Below, piece after piece: positions 17,926-26,118 of a DNA stretch of 64,000 nucleotides. Origin of the DNA: SZUA-430 sp044220975. Lineage in GTDB: Bacteria; Pseudomonadota; Alphaproteobacteria; Micropepsales; Micropepsaceae. Positions within the stretch are counted from its first letter, which is position 1. Each line of letters starts with the position of its first letter. The position numbers and the translations under genes are program-made. The notes beneath the pieces were generated by a model, which was not told where the DNA came from, made no database searches, and saw only the letters and a program-made list of their open reading frames with translations. The stretch covers positions 1 to 64,000 of the forward strand of contig JBGAPZ010000003.1 of assembly GCA_044220975.1 (NCBI GenBank), written 5' to 3'.

Positions 17926-18603
17926 TCACTCTGCCGCGAGGCGCGAATGCGCGAACGGATAAACCCGGTCGCGCCCCAACAAATACGCTTGGAACCCGCG
18001 CGGAAACATCCCCGCGAACGCATTGTCGAACACGTCGAGCCCGCCGGTAAACGCACCGAACGCCGGTAGAACGCAGCGCATTCCGTCAGCGACGAAGCAG
18101 CGCCGCCGCAAGCTGCGCACGCGCGTCGCGACCCGCGCGACCGGATGCAAATGCCCGCAAAGCTCACCCATCGCCGCACGGCCGCGCTTCGGTTCGTGCC
18201 GAAACGTCAGCGCCCCCTTCGCGAACTCGACCGCGCACTCGCCGCCCAGAACAAGTGCAGAAGCCGCATCGTGGTTGCCCTCGATCCAAACGAACCGCCG
18301 CTTGCGCATCAGGCCCGTGATCGCCCGCCGCGCCGCTGCATCGAGCCGCGAAGGCCCGTCGCTGTCGTGAAAATTGTCGCCGAGACAAACGATCGTCTTC
18401 GGTTGCAACCGCTCGACCGCATCGCTCAACCGCGTGAGCGTCGCGTGCGTGTCGTAAGGCGGCAGCATCTGCCCCGTGCGCGAAGCAAACGACGAGCCCT
18501 TCTCGAAATGCAGATCGGCGACCGCAAGCAACCGCTCGTCCGCCCACCACAAGGCACCGGACGGATCTGCGGCAAGAGAAGCTCCGGCGACATCGAACTG
18601 CAC
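17926..18603 (-). CDS. pdeM: Ligase-associated DNA damage response endonuclease PdeM
   Basis: Metallophosphoesterase of 225 aa belonging to the ligase-associated family (TIGR04123). Metal-binding motifs are complete: ADLHFEKGSS (near 30), GDNFHD (near 75), EGNHD (near 107) and GHLHP (near 150). Homologues are Mn-dependent phosphodiesterases thought to process DNA in repair with an Lhr-like helicase, an MBL exonuclease and an ATP-dependent ligase. All of those partners lie elsewhere in this window (30788-33337 and 37205-39129). In many genomes pdeM abuts the helicase gene; here they are about 12 kb apart. Confidence 0.9.
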   Translation of the reverse strand: MQFDVAGASLAADPSGALWWADERLLAVADLHFEKGSSFASRTGQMLPPYDTHATLTRLSDAVERLQPKTIVCLGDNFHDSDGPSRLDAAARRAITGLMRKRRFVWIEGNHDAASALVLGGECAVEFAKGALTFRHEPKRGRAAMGELCGHLHPVARVATRVRSLRRRCFVADGMRCVLPAFGAFTGGLDVFDNAFAGMFPRGFQAYLLGRDRVYPFAHSRLAAE

Positions 18604-18642
18604 TTGGAACGAACTCCCGAACGAACGGTGCTGACCCTACGC

Positions 18643-18673
18643 AAAAAAATCGCTCCCGAACATCGGGAGCGAT
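18643..18673 (-). terminator. Rho-independent terminator
   Basis: Perfect 11-bp stem (ATCGCTCCCGA pairing across a 3-nt loop) followed on the minus strand by seven Ts. It ends the 76-aa secreted protein transcript and insulates pdeM, which must then use a promoter in 18604-18642. Confidence 0.92.
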
Positions 18674-18702
18674 CCAATCCTTTTCCGGGAAAACGGAAGC
18701 GC

Positions 18703-18933
18703 TTACGTCCGCGGGCCCGTCACCACTTGCGCCGTCTGCTGGGGCGCGGCCACGCAGCGCCAAACGAGCTTGCCGGTCTGCACGTCGCGCACCTCGCGGA
18801 GCACCCGGCCCTGCTTGCAAGCTGGAACGCTCCAACCGCCGCCGCCGAGAAGAATGCCGACACCTTCCGCAGCCTGCAGCGGCGCGGCGAAAGTGATCGC
18901 GGCCACCGCCGCAGCAAAGAAGATCGTCTTCAT
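18703..18933 (-). CDS. Small secreted protein, unknown function
   Basis: Protein of 76 aa with a signal peptide (residues 1-22, ending LQAAE) and a short Gly-rich mature part containing two Cys residues (ACKQGR and VWRCVA), probably one disulphide. It is followed by a strong terminator, so it is a separate transcription unit. AGGCGA lies upstream of the ATG. No known family is recognised. The signal peptide, terminator and own ribosome site make it likely to be real despite its size. Confidence 0.65.
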   Translation of the reverse strand: MKTIFFAAAVAAITFAAPLQAAEGVGILLGGGGWSVPACKQGRVLREVRDVQTGKLVWRCVAAPQQTAQVVTGPRT

Positions 18934-19146
18934 GGGTTTTGTCGCCTAACGTTGGGGGAACGAACTTGGTGGGCGCGACGTGAGGCACCGGCCCGGAGGG
19001 GTCAAGTGACGCGATTGTCAGTGAAATCAGCGCGCGCCCAATCTGCCCGCTGCGCCAATCACTTAACCACGTGCGCCGCATCCGCGCAGGCTTCATCGTC
19101 ACTGTGGAAAAACGCCATGGCCCACCACGGCCAGCAGCCTTTGTAT

Positions 19147-19161
19147 CTGACAATTTATCAG
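19147..19161. promoter_or_regulatory. Imperfect dyad upstream of flavin monooxygenase
   Basis: CTGACAATTTATCAG pairs at six of seven positions about its central T and lies 56 bp before the likely start codon. The stretch is more AT-rich than its surroundings. It could be a TetR-type operator; no regulator gene is adjacent. Confidence 0.3.
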
Positions 19162-19216
19162 TTTCGCACGCTGTGCTATCGTCCTCATGAAACCGCCATT
19201 CAAGGAATCCCAAGGC

Positions 19217-20719
19217 ATGGCCGAACACTTCGACGTACTCATCATCGGCGCCGGCATTTCCGGCATCGACGCCGGCTACCACTTGAACAAATTCGCACCG
19301 AAGAAGAGCTACGTCATTCTCGAAAACCGCGAACGCATCGGCGGCACGTGGGACCTGTTCCGCTACCCAGGCATCCGCTCCGACTCCGACATGTTGACCA
19401 TGGGCTACAGCTTCAAGCCCTGGACGCACGACAGCACGATCTCGCCCGGCGACAAGATCCGCGACTACGTCACCGAAACCGCTGCCGAAAACGGCATCGA
19501 CAAGCACATCCGCTTCCGCCACGGCGTGAAGCGTGCGTCGTGGGACACGCCGACCGCCCGCTGGACCGTCGAAGCAACGAGGCGCGATGCAAGCGGCAAG
19601 GAAGAACCCGTCACCTTCACGACGAACTTCCTGTTCTCCTGCGCCGGCTACTACCGCTACAGCGAAGGCTACACGCCCGAATTCAAGGGCCGCGAAAACT
19701 TCAAGGGCCGCTTCTTCCACCCGCAACACTGGCCGGAAGACCTGGACTACACAGGCAAGCGCGTCGTCGTCATCGGCTCCGGCGCGACAGCGGTGACGCT
19801 GGTTCCGAACATGGCCAAGACCGCAGGCCACGTGACGATGCTGCAGCGCTCGCCCACTTACTATGTCTCGCGCCCCGAGAAAGACGCCGCCGCAAACTTC
19901 CTGCGCAAGATCATGCCGGCAAGCTGGGCTTACATGATCCCGCGCTGGCGCAACATCGTGCTGCAGCGCTTCTTCTTCAACCGCGCGCGCACGCGTCCGG
20001 AGAAGATCAAAGAAATGCTGCTGAAGGGCGTGAGCGACCTTCTGCCGAAGGACTACGACGTGAAGACCCACTTCACGCCGAGCTACAATCCCTGGGACCA
20101 GCGCCTCTGCCTCGTGCCCGACGCCGACCTGTTCAATGCGATCAGCCAAGACCATGTCGACGTCGTGACCGATCACATCGATACGTTCACTGAAACCGGC
20201 ATCAAGCTGAAGTCGGGCAAGGAACTGAAAGCCGACATCGTGGTTGCGGCAACGGGCCTGCACGTGCAGCTGCTGGGCGGCACGCAGCTGGTTGTCGACG
20301 GCGCACCGGTCGAGATCGGCAAGACGTTCACCTACAAAGGCATGATGTTCTCGAACGTGCCGAACCTGGCCAGCGTTTTCGGCTACACGAACGCAAGCTG
20401 GACGTTGCGCGCCGACCTCGTGTGCGAGTGGGTGACGCGCCTGTTGAACGCAATGGACGCGAAAGGCGCTCAGATCGCGACCCCGCGCCTTGCCGACACG
20501 AACATGAAGTCCGACCCGATGCTGGATTTCTCGTCCGGCTACGTCCAGCGCGCGATCGCAGCGACCCCGAAACAGGGTCCCGCCTTCCCGTGGCGCCAAA
20601 ACCAAAACTACTTCACCGACCTCAAAGAAATGCGCAAAGCCCCGATCGAGGACGGCGTGCTGAAGTTCACGAAAGCAGGCGCCGTCGCGAAGCCGGCATT
20701 GGCACGCGCGGCAGAGTAA
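19217..20719 (+). CDS. Flavin-containing monooxygenase / Baeyer-Villiger type (EthA-like)
   Basis: Protein of 500 aa. FAD-binding GAGISG (11-16), YPGIRSDSDMLTMGYSFKPW, the fingerprint FKGRFFHPQHW (F-x-G-x3-H-x3-W) and the NADPH-binding VVVIGSGATA mark a class B monooxygenase of the EthA/BVMO group. It inserts oxygen into ketones or oxidises soft heteroatoms using NADPH and O2. ATG 19217 is preferred since AAGGAA precedes it; an in-frame ATG at 19187 lacks a ribosome site. It stands alone between two gaps. The substrate may be a lipid or terpenoid ketone (inference from neighbours only). Confidence 0.9.
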   Translation: MAEHFDVLIIGAGISGIDAGYHLNKFAPKKSYVILENRERIGGTWDLFRYPGIRSDSDMLTMGYSFKPWTHDSTISPGDKIRDYVTETAAENGIDKHIRFRHGVKRASWDTPTARWTVEATRRDASGKEEPVTFTTNFLFSCAGYYRYSEGYTPEFKGRENFKGRFFHPQHWPEDLDYTGKRVVVIGSGATAVTLVPNMAKTAGHVTMLQRSPTYYVSRPEKDAAANFLRKIMPASWAYMIPRWRNIVLQRFFFNRARTRPEKIKEMLLKGVSDLLPKDYDVKTHFTPSYNPWDQRLCLVPDADLFNAISQDHVDVVTDHIDTFTETGIKLKSGKELKADIVVAATGLHVQLLGGTQLVVDGAPVEIGKTFTYKGMMFSNVPNLASVFGYTNASWTLRADLVCEWVTRLLNAMDAKGAQIATPRLADTNMKSDPMLDFSSGYVQRAIAATPKQGPAFPWRQNQNYFTDLKEMRKAPIEDGVLKFTKAGAVAKPALARAAE

Positions 20720-20723
20720 GTTT

Positions 20724-20776
20724 CGCTTGCCGCGAGACCGCCGCGCGGGTGACGGCCCGCGCGGGAGCGGCAAGCG
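20724..20776. other. Long two-part hairpin after the monooxygenase
   Basis: Outer 10-bp arms CGCTTGCCGC / GCGGCAAGCG enclose an inner 8-bp stem CGCGCGGG / CCCGCGCG with a hexaloop. It starts 5 bp after the monooxygenase stop. There is no T-tract, so it may be an mRNA 3' stabiliser or a Rho-linked end rather than an intrinsic terminator. Confidence 0.5.
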
Positions 20777-20815
20777 CGCCCGCAGCCAACGGTTGCGGCC
20801 CGAATGCAAAATCGA

Positions 20816-20896
20816 ATCCGTTATATCCGTTATTTTGGTAGAACGCCGCCGTTTCATCCGTTATTTATCCGTTCGGAATCCGTTCGCACCCGTTAT
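20816..20896 (+). repeat. Six direct repeats of an ATCCGTTAT-like word
   Basis: Starts at 20816, 20825, 20856, 20867, 20878 and 20888. Three copies are exact, the rest differ at one or two positions. Steps of 9, 31, 11, 11 and 10 bp keep most copies close to one face of the helix. See findings. Confidence 0.6.
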
Positions 20897-21268
20897 GCGC
20901 CAGCAGGCCTCAGCCCGCTCGAAAGCCGCACGCGAGCCCATTTCGGCCGGCGCGTTTTTCGAGGAGATCAAAGGTTCAAGTCGCAGCCGCACGCCAACCC
21001 AGCGCGGGAACGTCCCTGCCCAGACAAGCCCACAGCGCCAATCGGCAGGAACGCAATATAAGTACAACAATTTCTATACTAAGTTAAATTTTAAAGCGAG
21101 TCGCAACCCGCACTGACCGGTCCGCGTCCACGCCGCATGGGCTAAAGAAGCTGGGGGCGGAGTCTTAGGTCGATGACCGTCCCGGCCAGCGCCTTCCTCT
21201 CGCATGAGCGCGCGCGCCCGGATCAATCTCGCGGTCAAACGGCTGTGAAACGATGGTATCATCGCCGG

Positions 21269-22084
21269 ATGCTCACCCCGCTCACCTCTCCGATCAAAGC
21301 CCTCACCTACTACCTCATCGCCTTCGCACTATGCGCCGGTGTGATCGCGTTCGCGCCGGTCAGCGAGAACGTGGCGCTGAAGCTCGTGATGGGAACGCCG
21401 CTTGTCGCCGTGCTCTTGATGCTCGCCGTCGTCACGCGCGACGGCACAACGCGCGAAGCGTGGGCGTCGCTCGGCCTCCACCGCTCAGGTTTCAAAAGCT
21501 GGGGCTTGGCGCTCGCCGTGCCGCTGATCGTGCTAAGCCTCGCCTATGCCACCGCTTGGGGCTCGGGCGTCGGACGCTTCGCACCGCCCGCCGACGTCGG
21601 CAGCGTGCCGCTCTACATCCTCGACATCGTCGCTTCCATCGCCATCGTCACATTGATGGGCGGCATCGGCGAGGAGATCGGTTGGCGCGGCTACATGCTA
21701 CCGCATCTGTTGAAGCTGGGCACAACCCAAGCGCTTTTGATCAGCGGCTTCGCGCACGGCCTCTTCCACCTGCCCGCAATCTTGGGCACGAGCGCCTATC
21801 ATGGCGCAGGCAATCCAATGATCGTAGTGCCGCTGTTCCTCGCAACGTTGACCATGGCCGGCGTTTGTTACGGTTACCTGCGCCTGACGACGGGCAGCGT
21901 CTGGCCGGCCGCGCTCGCGCACGCCGCCTTCAACATTTTCTGGGACCGCCTCTCAGCGTTCACCGCGACGGACAACGCAGTTGCGCTCGACTATGTCGCG
22001 GGCGAAAGCGGTATCGCGACGCTCCTCGCGCTTACCGCCGTTGCAGCGTGGCTCGCCTATCGCTTGCCAGCGAAGGCCGGTTAA
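21269..22084 (+). CDS. CPBP-family intramembrane glutamic endopeptidase
   Basis: Polytopic membrane protein (271 aa from this start) with all three CPBP/Abi motifs: EEIGWRGYM (motif 1, Glu-Glu-x3-Arg), FAHGLFH (motif 2) and HAAFNIF (motif 3). About seven hydrophobic helices. The family includes the Rce1-type CAAX protease and bacterial bacteriocin-immunity proteins. ATG 21269 begins just before the first helix; the frame is open back to an ATG at 21173, which would add 32 hydrophilic residues, and no ribosome site settles the choice. The substrate is unknown. Confidence 0.83.
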   Translation: MLTPLTSPIKALTYYLIAFALCAGVIAFAPVSENVALKLVMGTPLVAVLLMLAVVTRDGTTREAWASLGLHRSGFKSWGLALAVPLIVLSLAYATAWGSGVGRFAPPADVGSVPLYILDIVASIAIVTLMGGIGEEIGWRGYMLPHLLKLGTTQALLISGFAHGLFHLPAILGTSAYHGAGNPMIVVPLFLATLTMAGVCYGYLRLTTGSVWPAALAHAAFNIFWDRLSAFTATDNAVALDYVAGESGIATLLALTAVAAWLAYRLPAKAG

Positions 22085-22462
22085 TCACGGACGTTGCGGG
22101 CAGAAGCTGTAAACGTGATCGAGACCGGTGTCGGTGAGCACCCAAAGCCGGCCATCGGCGACAAGCTTCAATCGCACCGTCCCCCGCGCAGTTTCGGGTT
22201 CGCCTTCCTCATGAACGATCCCGGTAACGCGGATCGTCCCGTCACCTTCGTCGACAATGCTCTGCACGTCGTAGGAGGCAGCAAAGAACGCCACCGACGT
22301 CGCCGACACTGTGACGCGGCCATCGTCCTCGCGGCGGCAGCTCTCGCCGTCCCAACCCCAAGTGCCGATCATAGCCCCGGGCACAGCCTCGAGTTCCCGC
22401 GCATAGGCCAACGCGGCAAACAATCCGGCGGCAAAAGCGACCGTACAGTTGGCGTACTTCAT
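22085..22462 (-). CDS. Secreted hypothetical protein
   Basis: Protein of 125 aa with a signal peptide (about 1-22, ending AYA), then a small mature domain with GTWGWDGESC near its start and a C-terminal Cys (YSFCPQ), suggesting one disulphide. The IGTWG...VSATSVAFF pattern recalls small periplasmic proteins of unknown function. ATG 22462 follows GAGG; a longer frame to 22504 adds a charged tail before the signal. It is convergent to the CPBP gene with no gap and divergent from the oxygenase at 22549. Confidence 0.65.
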   Translation of the reverse strand: MKYANCTVAFAAGLFAALAYARELEAVPGAMIGTWGWDGESCRREDDGRVTVSATSVAFFAASYDVQSIVDEGDGTIRVTGIVHEEGEPETARGTVRLKLVADGRLWVLTDTGLDHVYSFCPQRP

Positions 22463-22548
22463 AAGACCTCGCATGGGCTCAGTGTCGCGCTCTTCGCGCG
22501 CCACCGCCAGCCCTGTAAAAGCCTCACCGCAGGCGCTAAGCTCAGCGC

Positions 22549-23619
22549 ATGGCCGACGCGAACGCGCTCAACCGGGACTTCACCAGATACGATCAGGTGG
22601 CGAAGATGCACACCTATCGCCTGGCTGAACACGAGAGCGACGAGTTCGACAACGACTATCGAATTGCCGCGCTGGACCTTGGCGCCTATCTGAACGGTAA
22701 CGTGATGGACAAGGCGCGCTTTGCCGAAGCGTTCGGCGCGTCGCTCTCGGACATCGGATTTGCGATCCTCACCGGACACGGCGTTCCGACCGCGCTCTAC
22801 GACGAAATCGACGAGCGTACGCGCGAACTGTTCACGACCACGCTGCTGAGCGAGAAGATGCGCTTTCGCGCCGCCCGCCACGGGTCGGTCTCCCAAGGCT
22901 ATTTCCCGATCGAAGAGACGAGCAACATCCACCCCGATCTTGTCGAAGGTTGGGTGTGGTGCCGGCGCGCCTTCGAGATGAAGCAGACACGTGAGCGGCC
23001 GTTTCGCGCGCAGGACTACTGGCCGCAAGCGCGCTATGAGCCGCAATTTCGCAAGCTCGCCCTTGCGCACGAAGCGCTCTTCAAACCGATCGCGCAGGCG
23101 ATGCTTCAAGGCCTAGGCGTTGACCCGCATATCTACGACCGCAAACTCACGGACACGAATTTCGGTCTGCGCCTCAACTACTATCCGCCGATGAGCGCCG
23201 AGCAGGAGGGCTCGGGCGCTGGGCGCTTGCTTGGGCACGAAGACGTCGATCTGTTCACAATCCTGCCGGCGCCGCGCGTTGACGGACTGCAGGTTTGGAA
23301 CCATCGGAGTCAGAAATGGATCCGCCTCAAAGCGCCCGAAAACGCGATCATCATCAACACCGGCGATTACATGCAGCGGATCTCGAACGACCGCCTGCCC
23401 TCCACCACCCATCGCGTCGGCAAGCCCGCCGACGGTTCGCACCTGACGGCCGCCCGTGTTTCGTTTCCGATCGCGGTCTATGTCTGGGAAGACGAAATCC
23501 TGGAGGTGCTGCCAGGCCTGGGTGCGCCGAAATACCAACCGATCAAGGCGATCACCTTCCACACCCACAGCACCGCCAAATTCTACGGCGACGACTACGC
23601 GGTGCCTGACCGGGCTTAA
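22549..23619 (+). CDS. Isopenicillin N synthase-like 2OG-Fe(II) oxygenase
   Basis: Protein of 356 aa. The N-terminal DIOX_N region (GFAILTGHGVP) is followed by the double-stranded beta-helix core. The iron triad is His and Asp in LGHEDVDLFT and the distal His in PSTTHRV; the 2-oxoglutarate-binding Arg-x-Ser is in ARVSFPIAV. It probably hydroxylates or desaturates a small molecule with O2 and 2-oxoglutarate. No biosynthetic cluster surrounds it, so a general metabolic role is more likely than antibiotic synthesis (inference). Confidence 0.86.
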   Translation: MADANALNRDFTRYDQVAKMHTYRLAEHESDEFDNDYRIAALDLGAYLNGNVMDKARFAEAFGASLSDIGFAILTGHGVPTALYDEIDERTRELFTTTLLSEKMRFRAARHGSVSQGYFPIEETSNIHPDLVEGWVWCRRAFEMKQTRERPFRAQDYWPQARYEPQFRKLALAHEALFKPIAQAMLQGLGVDPHIYDRKLTDTNFGLRLNYYPPMSAEQEGSGAGRLLGHEDVDLFTILPAPRVDGLQVWNHRSQKWIRLKAPENAIIINTGDYMQRISNDRLPSTTHRVGKPADGSHLTAARVSFPIAVYVWEDEILEVLPGLGAPKYQPIKAITFHTHSTAKFYGDDYAVPDRA

Positions 23620-23638
23620 ATGCGAATGAACTGTGTGG

Positions 23639-23653
23639 TTAAGAGTGCGTTAA
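23639..23653 (+). promoter_or_regulatory. CtrA-like TTAA-N7-TTAA word or terminator stem
   Basis: TTAA-GAGTGCG-TTAA has CtrA spacing and lies 120 bp before the mlaC-like start. The same bases form the stem-loop GTGTG-GTTAA...TTAAC-ACAC, followed a few bases later by TTTTTT, so it may instead be the terminator of the oxygenase gene ending at 23619. Both readings are possible. Confidence 0.4.
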
Positions 23654-23772
23654 CACACCCGCCTTTTTTGCATGCCGTCGCGAGCATCTGCAGCAAACAA
23701 ATTCACTCCGCGCGTTGCGGTTGAGTGACTCCGTTCCGCGCTAGCATCCCTCCTCGTGCAAGGAGGGTAGCC

Positions 23773-24408
23773 ATGCGCGACTTTCGAATTTCATCTCTGT
23801 TCGCTGCGGTGGTCGCGGCGATTTCATTGACCTTCGCGCTGGCGCAGGCGGCACCTGCCGCAGCTGACGACGGTGCGCGCGCCTTCACGCAAACCCTGAT
23901 CGACCAAGGCTTTGGCATCCTGCGCGATACACGCATGGACAAGGCCTCGCGCGTCGCGGGCTTCAACGCCTTCGTCGTCCAGCACATGGACGCGCGCAAG
24001 ACGGCACTGTTCACGCTCGGCAACTATCGCCGCGGTGCGCCCGACAGCGTTGTCGAACCGTTCGTCGAAGCGTTCACGGCTTACTCGACCGCGATCTACG
24101 GAACGCATCTCGTCGACTACGCGGCCTCGACGTTGCGCGTCACCGGCGATGTCTCGAACAAACCCGGCGACGTCACCGTCATGACGGTGGCCGAAGGCGG
24201 CACGCTGCGCGAACCGCTGCGCATCGCCTTCCGCCTGACGACGGACGGCGGCGCCTACAAGATCGTCGACGTGCAGGTCGCGGGCATCTGGCTCTCGGTC
24301 GAACAGCGCGATCAATTCGCCTCCGTTCTCTCGCAGAACCGCGGCGACATCGCCTCGCTCACCGCATCGCTGAAGGACCGCGCCTCGCGCCTGCGCGCCG
24401 GCGGCTAG
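23773..24408 (+). CDS. MlaC/Ttg2D-family phospholipid-binding protein
   Basis: Periplasmic protein of 211 aa with a signal peptide (1-27, ending PAAAD). The mature part matches MlaC/Tol_Tol_Ttg2: RAFTQTLIDQGFGIL, a helical core with FTLGNYRRGAP, then a curved sheet with KIVDVQVAGIWLSVEQRDQFASVL near the C-terminus. MlaC ferries phospholipids between outer and inner membranes. A perfect AGGAGGG precedes ATG 23773. No mlaA, mlaD, mlaE or mlaF is nearby, so it is an orphan copy, possibly serving another lipid such as a hopanoid (inference). Confidence 0.85.
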   Translation: MRDFRISSLFAAVVAAISLTFALAQAAPAAADDGARAFTQTLIDQGFGILRDTRMDKASRVAGFNAFVVQHMDARKTALFTLGNYRRGAPDSVVEPFVEAFTAYSTAIYGTHLVDYAASTLRVTGDVSNKPGDVTVMTVAEGGTLREPLRIAFRLTTDGGAYKIVDVQVAGIWLSVEQRDQFASVLSQNRGDIASLTASLKDRASRLRAGG

Positions 24409-24435
24409 CGCCAGGCAGGTCCAAAGGACGACGTC

Positions 24436-24837
24436 ATGGCGCGCGGCGAATGCAATTGCGGGGCGGTCGCCTTCGAAGTCGACGCACCGCTCTCGGACGT
24501 CTTCGTGTGCCACTGTTCGATCTGCCGTAAAGCCACGGGCAGCAACGGCATCGCCGTGGTCTTGGTCGCCAACGAAGCGTTTCGCTGGCTGCGCGGCGAA
24601 GACCAAATCACATCATGGAAGAAGCCGAACACCGAGTGGCATGGCTGGTTCTGCCGCGTGTGCGGCTCGCCTGTGCCGGGCGCCAACGATCCGACGCGAA
24701 CGTTCATCCCGGCCGGATTGATCGTGAGCGGCGGTGATGACCTCAAAGTCGCTCACCACATCTGGGTCGACTCGAAAGCGGTCTGGGATGAAATTGGCGA
24801 TGCCGGCAAGCAGCACCCCGAGGCGTTTAAGGCCTAA
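24436..24837 (+). CDS. GFA-family (glutathione-dependent formaldehyde-activating-like) protein
   Basis: Protein of 133 aa with the zinc-binding Cys pattern of the GFA/CENP-V fold: CNCGAV, CHCSICRKATG and FCRVCGSPV. Family members bind glutathione adducts or structural zinc; only some act on formaldehyde. It starts 27 bp after mlaC and may be co-transcribed. Its stop overlaps the convergent 73-aa gene by 4 bp. Confidence 0.87.
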   Translation: MARGECNCGAVAFEVDAPLSDVFVCHCSICRKATGSNGIAVVLVANEAFRWLRGEDQITSWKKPNTEWHGWFCRVCGSPVPGANDPTRTFIPAGLIVSGGDDLKVAHHIWVDSKAVWDEIGDAGKQHPEAFKA

Positions 24838-25055
24838 ACGGCGGCCGCAGCCTCTTTCATGATCGCCGCAATCGCATCTTCGCCGTCGGGCGAATGGATC
24901 CAGCTTTCGGCGGAAGCTTGGCTGTCGAACTGCAGCGCCACGCGGTGCGGACGCACGCGGTCGGGCACGGGGACCAACACTTCGAACGTGCCCTCGAAGC
25001 GCGCGTCCTTCGTCAGTTGGGCGTAAGGCGGATTCAGCCCCTTTTTCTTCTTCAT
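24834..25055 (-). CDS. Small conserved-looking cytoplasmic protein (73 aa)
   Basis: Protein beginning MKKKKGLNPPYAQ, with FEGTFEVLVP and a basic PDRVRPHRVALQFDS segment, no signal peptide, and a C-terminal helix ending EAAAAV. It could bind nucleic acid or another protein, but no family is recognised. The start at 25055 gives a compact protein-like sequence after GAGAGACC; the longer frame to 25268 reads through Arg/Cys-rich sequence opposite no conserved feature. Confidence 0.55.
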   Translation of the reverse strand: MKKKKGLNPPYAQLTKDARFEGTFEVLVPVPDRVRPHRVALQFDSQASAESWIHSPDGEDAIAAIMKEAAAAV

Positions 25056-25134
25056 GGAATGGGTCTCTCGCTCGTTGACCGGCCTGGTAGCCCGTTGCAC
25101 CGCCAAGCGCAAACCCGCCCAACGCCCCAGGGGC

Positions 25135-25509
25135 TCAGCGCCGCACCAGCATCCTGCCCAGCCACGCGCAGGGCAGAGCCGAAGCCGCAAGCGCGACCGG
25201 ATACCACATCGGTCCAAGGTTGAGGCCCATCGCCATGTAGGCGCCGAGCGAGGCAAGCACCGTCCCAATGCCGCCCAGCGTCAGCGCATGCGCCATCGGC
25301 GCACGAGGCGCGAGGGCCGCCGTGATCGCGCAACCGGCCACTGAAAACGCCGAGCGATAACCGAGCGCCAGTGCATTCAGCAACGGGTCGAACATCGGCT
25401 CGCCTTCGGGCGGAAACACGCCCTGTGCATGCAGCACCGCATCAGTGCCGATATGCGTGGCGAAGATGAACACGAGCCCCGCAAGAACGGCGGCGATACT
25501 TCGGATCAT
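25135..25509 (-). CDS. Small four-helix membrane protein A
   Basis: Protein of 124 aa with four predicted hydrophobic helices: IRSIAAVLAGLVFIFATHIG at the start, then SAFSVAGCAITAALA, LTLGGIGTVLASLGAYMAMG and MWYPVALAASALPCAW. It has the same plan as its upstream neighbour (25506-25901), with which it overlaps by 4 bp (ATGA), so the pair probably arose by duplication and acts together. Function unknown. Confidence 0.68.
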   Translation of the reverse strand: MIRSIAAVLAGLVFIFATHIGTDAVLHAQGVFPPEGEPMFDPLLNALALGYRSAFSVAGCAITAALAPRAPMAHALTLGGIGTVLASLGAYMAMGLNLGPMWYPVALAASALPCAWLGRMLVRR

Positions 25510-25901
25510 GATCGACGCCCCACGCGCTCGCCCAACATCGCAAAGAGCAGGAACACCGGCAACCCGCCCCAATGAAACCACGCGGGGTTCTGGATCATCC
25601 ACGCGTTGACAGCGCCGAACGCCGTGAGCACGAGCCCTGTGATCTGTGCGGGCAAGGGCGATGGCGCCTGCGCGATCCGCGTCGTCACAAACCCGCCGGC
25701 AAACGAGCCCACCGTCCAACCGATCGCGACCAGAGCCAGCGCCGAAAGCGGCATCGCCGCAGCAAACGACCGCACCTGTTCTGCGTCGTACACATCAAAG
25801 CCGTCGGGAAACGGATATAGGAGCGAGTTCGCATACTCGCACGCCATCATCAATGCCGCCGCGACAACCACACCGGCAATCACAGCCAAGATGTTTCGCA
25901 T
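25506..25901 (-). CDS. Small four-helix membrane protein B
   Basis: Protein of 131 aa: helix 1 MRNILAVIAGVVVAAALMM, a soluble loop with PFPDGFDVYDAEQVR, then three more helices, ending LFAMLGERVGRRS. Either of two adjacent ATGs (25904 or 25901) could start it; the second gives the neater N-terminus. Co-translated with membrane protein A. The charged loop between helices 1 and 2 distinguishes it from its partner. No family is recognised. Confidence 0.68.
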   Translation of the reverse strand: MRNILAVIAGVVVAAALMMACEYANSLLYPFPDGFDVYDAEQVRSFAAAMPLSALALVAIGWTVGSFAGGFVTTRIAQAPSPLPAQITGLVLTAFGAVNAWMIQNPAWFHWGGLPVFLLFAMLGERVGRRS

Positions 25902-25992
25902 CATGCGCCAAAGGTTAGACGTCCGCGTCGCCTCCAGCCAAGGCGCTGCCGGCACAATCGGCGGGAACGAAGTACATTCGGGCGGGGAAAAG

Positions 25993-26022
25993 TGGGTGGG
26001 AGGGCAATCCCCGGCCCACCCA
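25993..26022 (-). terminator. Probable terminator of the desaturase gene
   Basis: On the minus strand, an 8-bp stem TGGGTGGG / CCCACCCA with a 14-nt loop is followed by CTTTTCC. The T-run is short, so strength is uncertain. It lies about 100 bp past the desaturase stop. Confidence 0.5.
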
Positions 26023-26118
26023 GTCCTCAATGGACTAAATCCAAAGCAACAACATCCGGTCCGCGCCGTGGCGCGTTCGGATAAATTCTCATGACAATGT
26101 TCGGAGTGGTTTGCCTGC

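Larger units (their letters stand above)
20720..21268. other. 549-bp region without a convincing gene
   Basis: It holds a long hairpin (20724-20776), six copies of an ATCCGTTAT-like word (20816-20896), a GC-rich stretch and an AT-rich segment at about 21054-21100 that could be the promoter of the CPBP gene. Open frames across it have Arg/Pro-rich, non-protein-like composition. A GGTTCAAGTC word near 20971 recalls a tRNA T-loop but its flanks do not pair. Confidence 0.6.

Noticed and set aside
18145..20193. Long plus-strand open frame (682 codons) and a minus-strand one (897 codons) across 18-21 kb
   Set aside because: Arg/His-rich translations without family motifs; they are shadows of pdeM and the flavin monooxygenase in this GC-rich DNA.
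20960..20995. GGTTCAAGTC word with a later CCA, resembling a tRNA T-loop and tail
   Set aside because: The flanking bases do not form a T-stem, and no acceptor or anticodon arm could be folded upstream.
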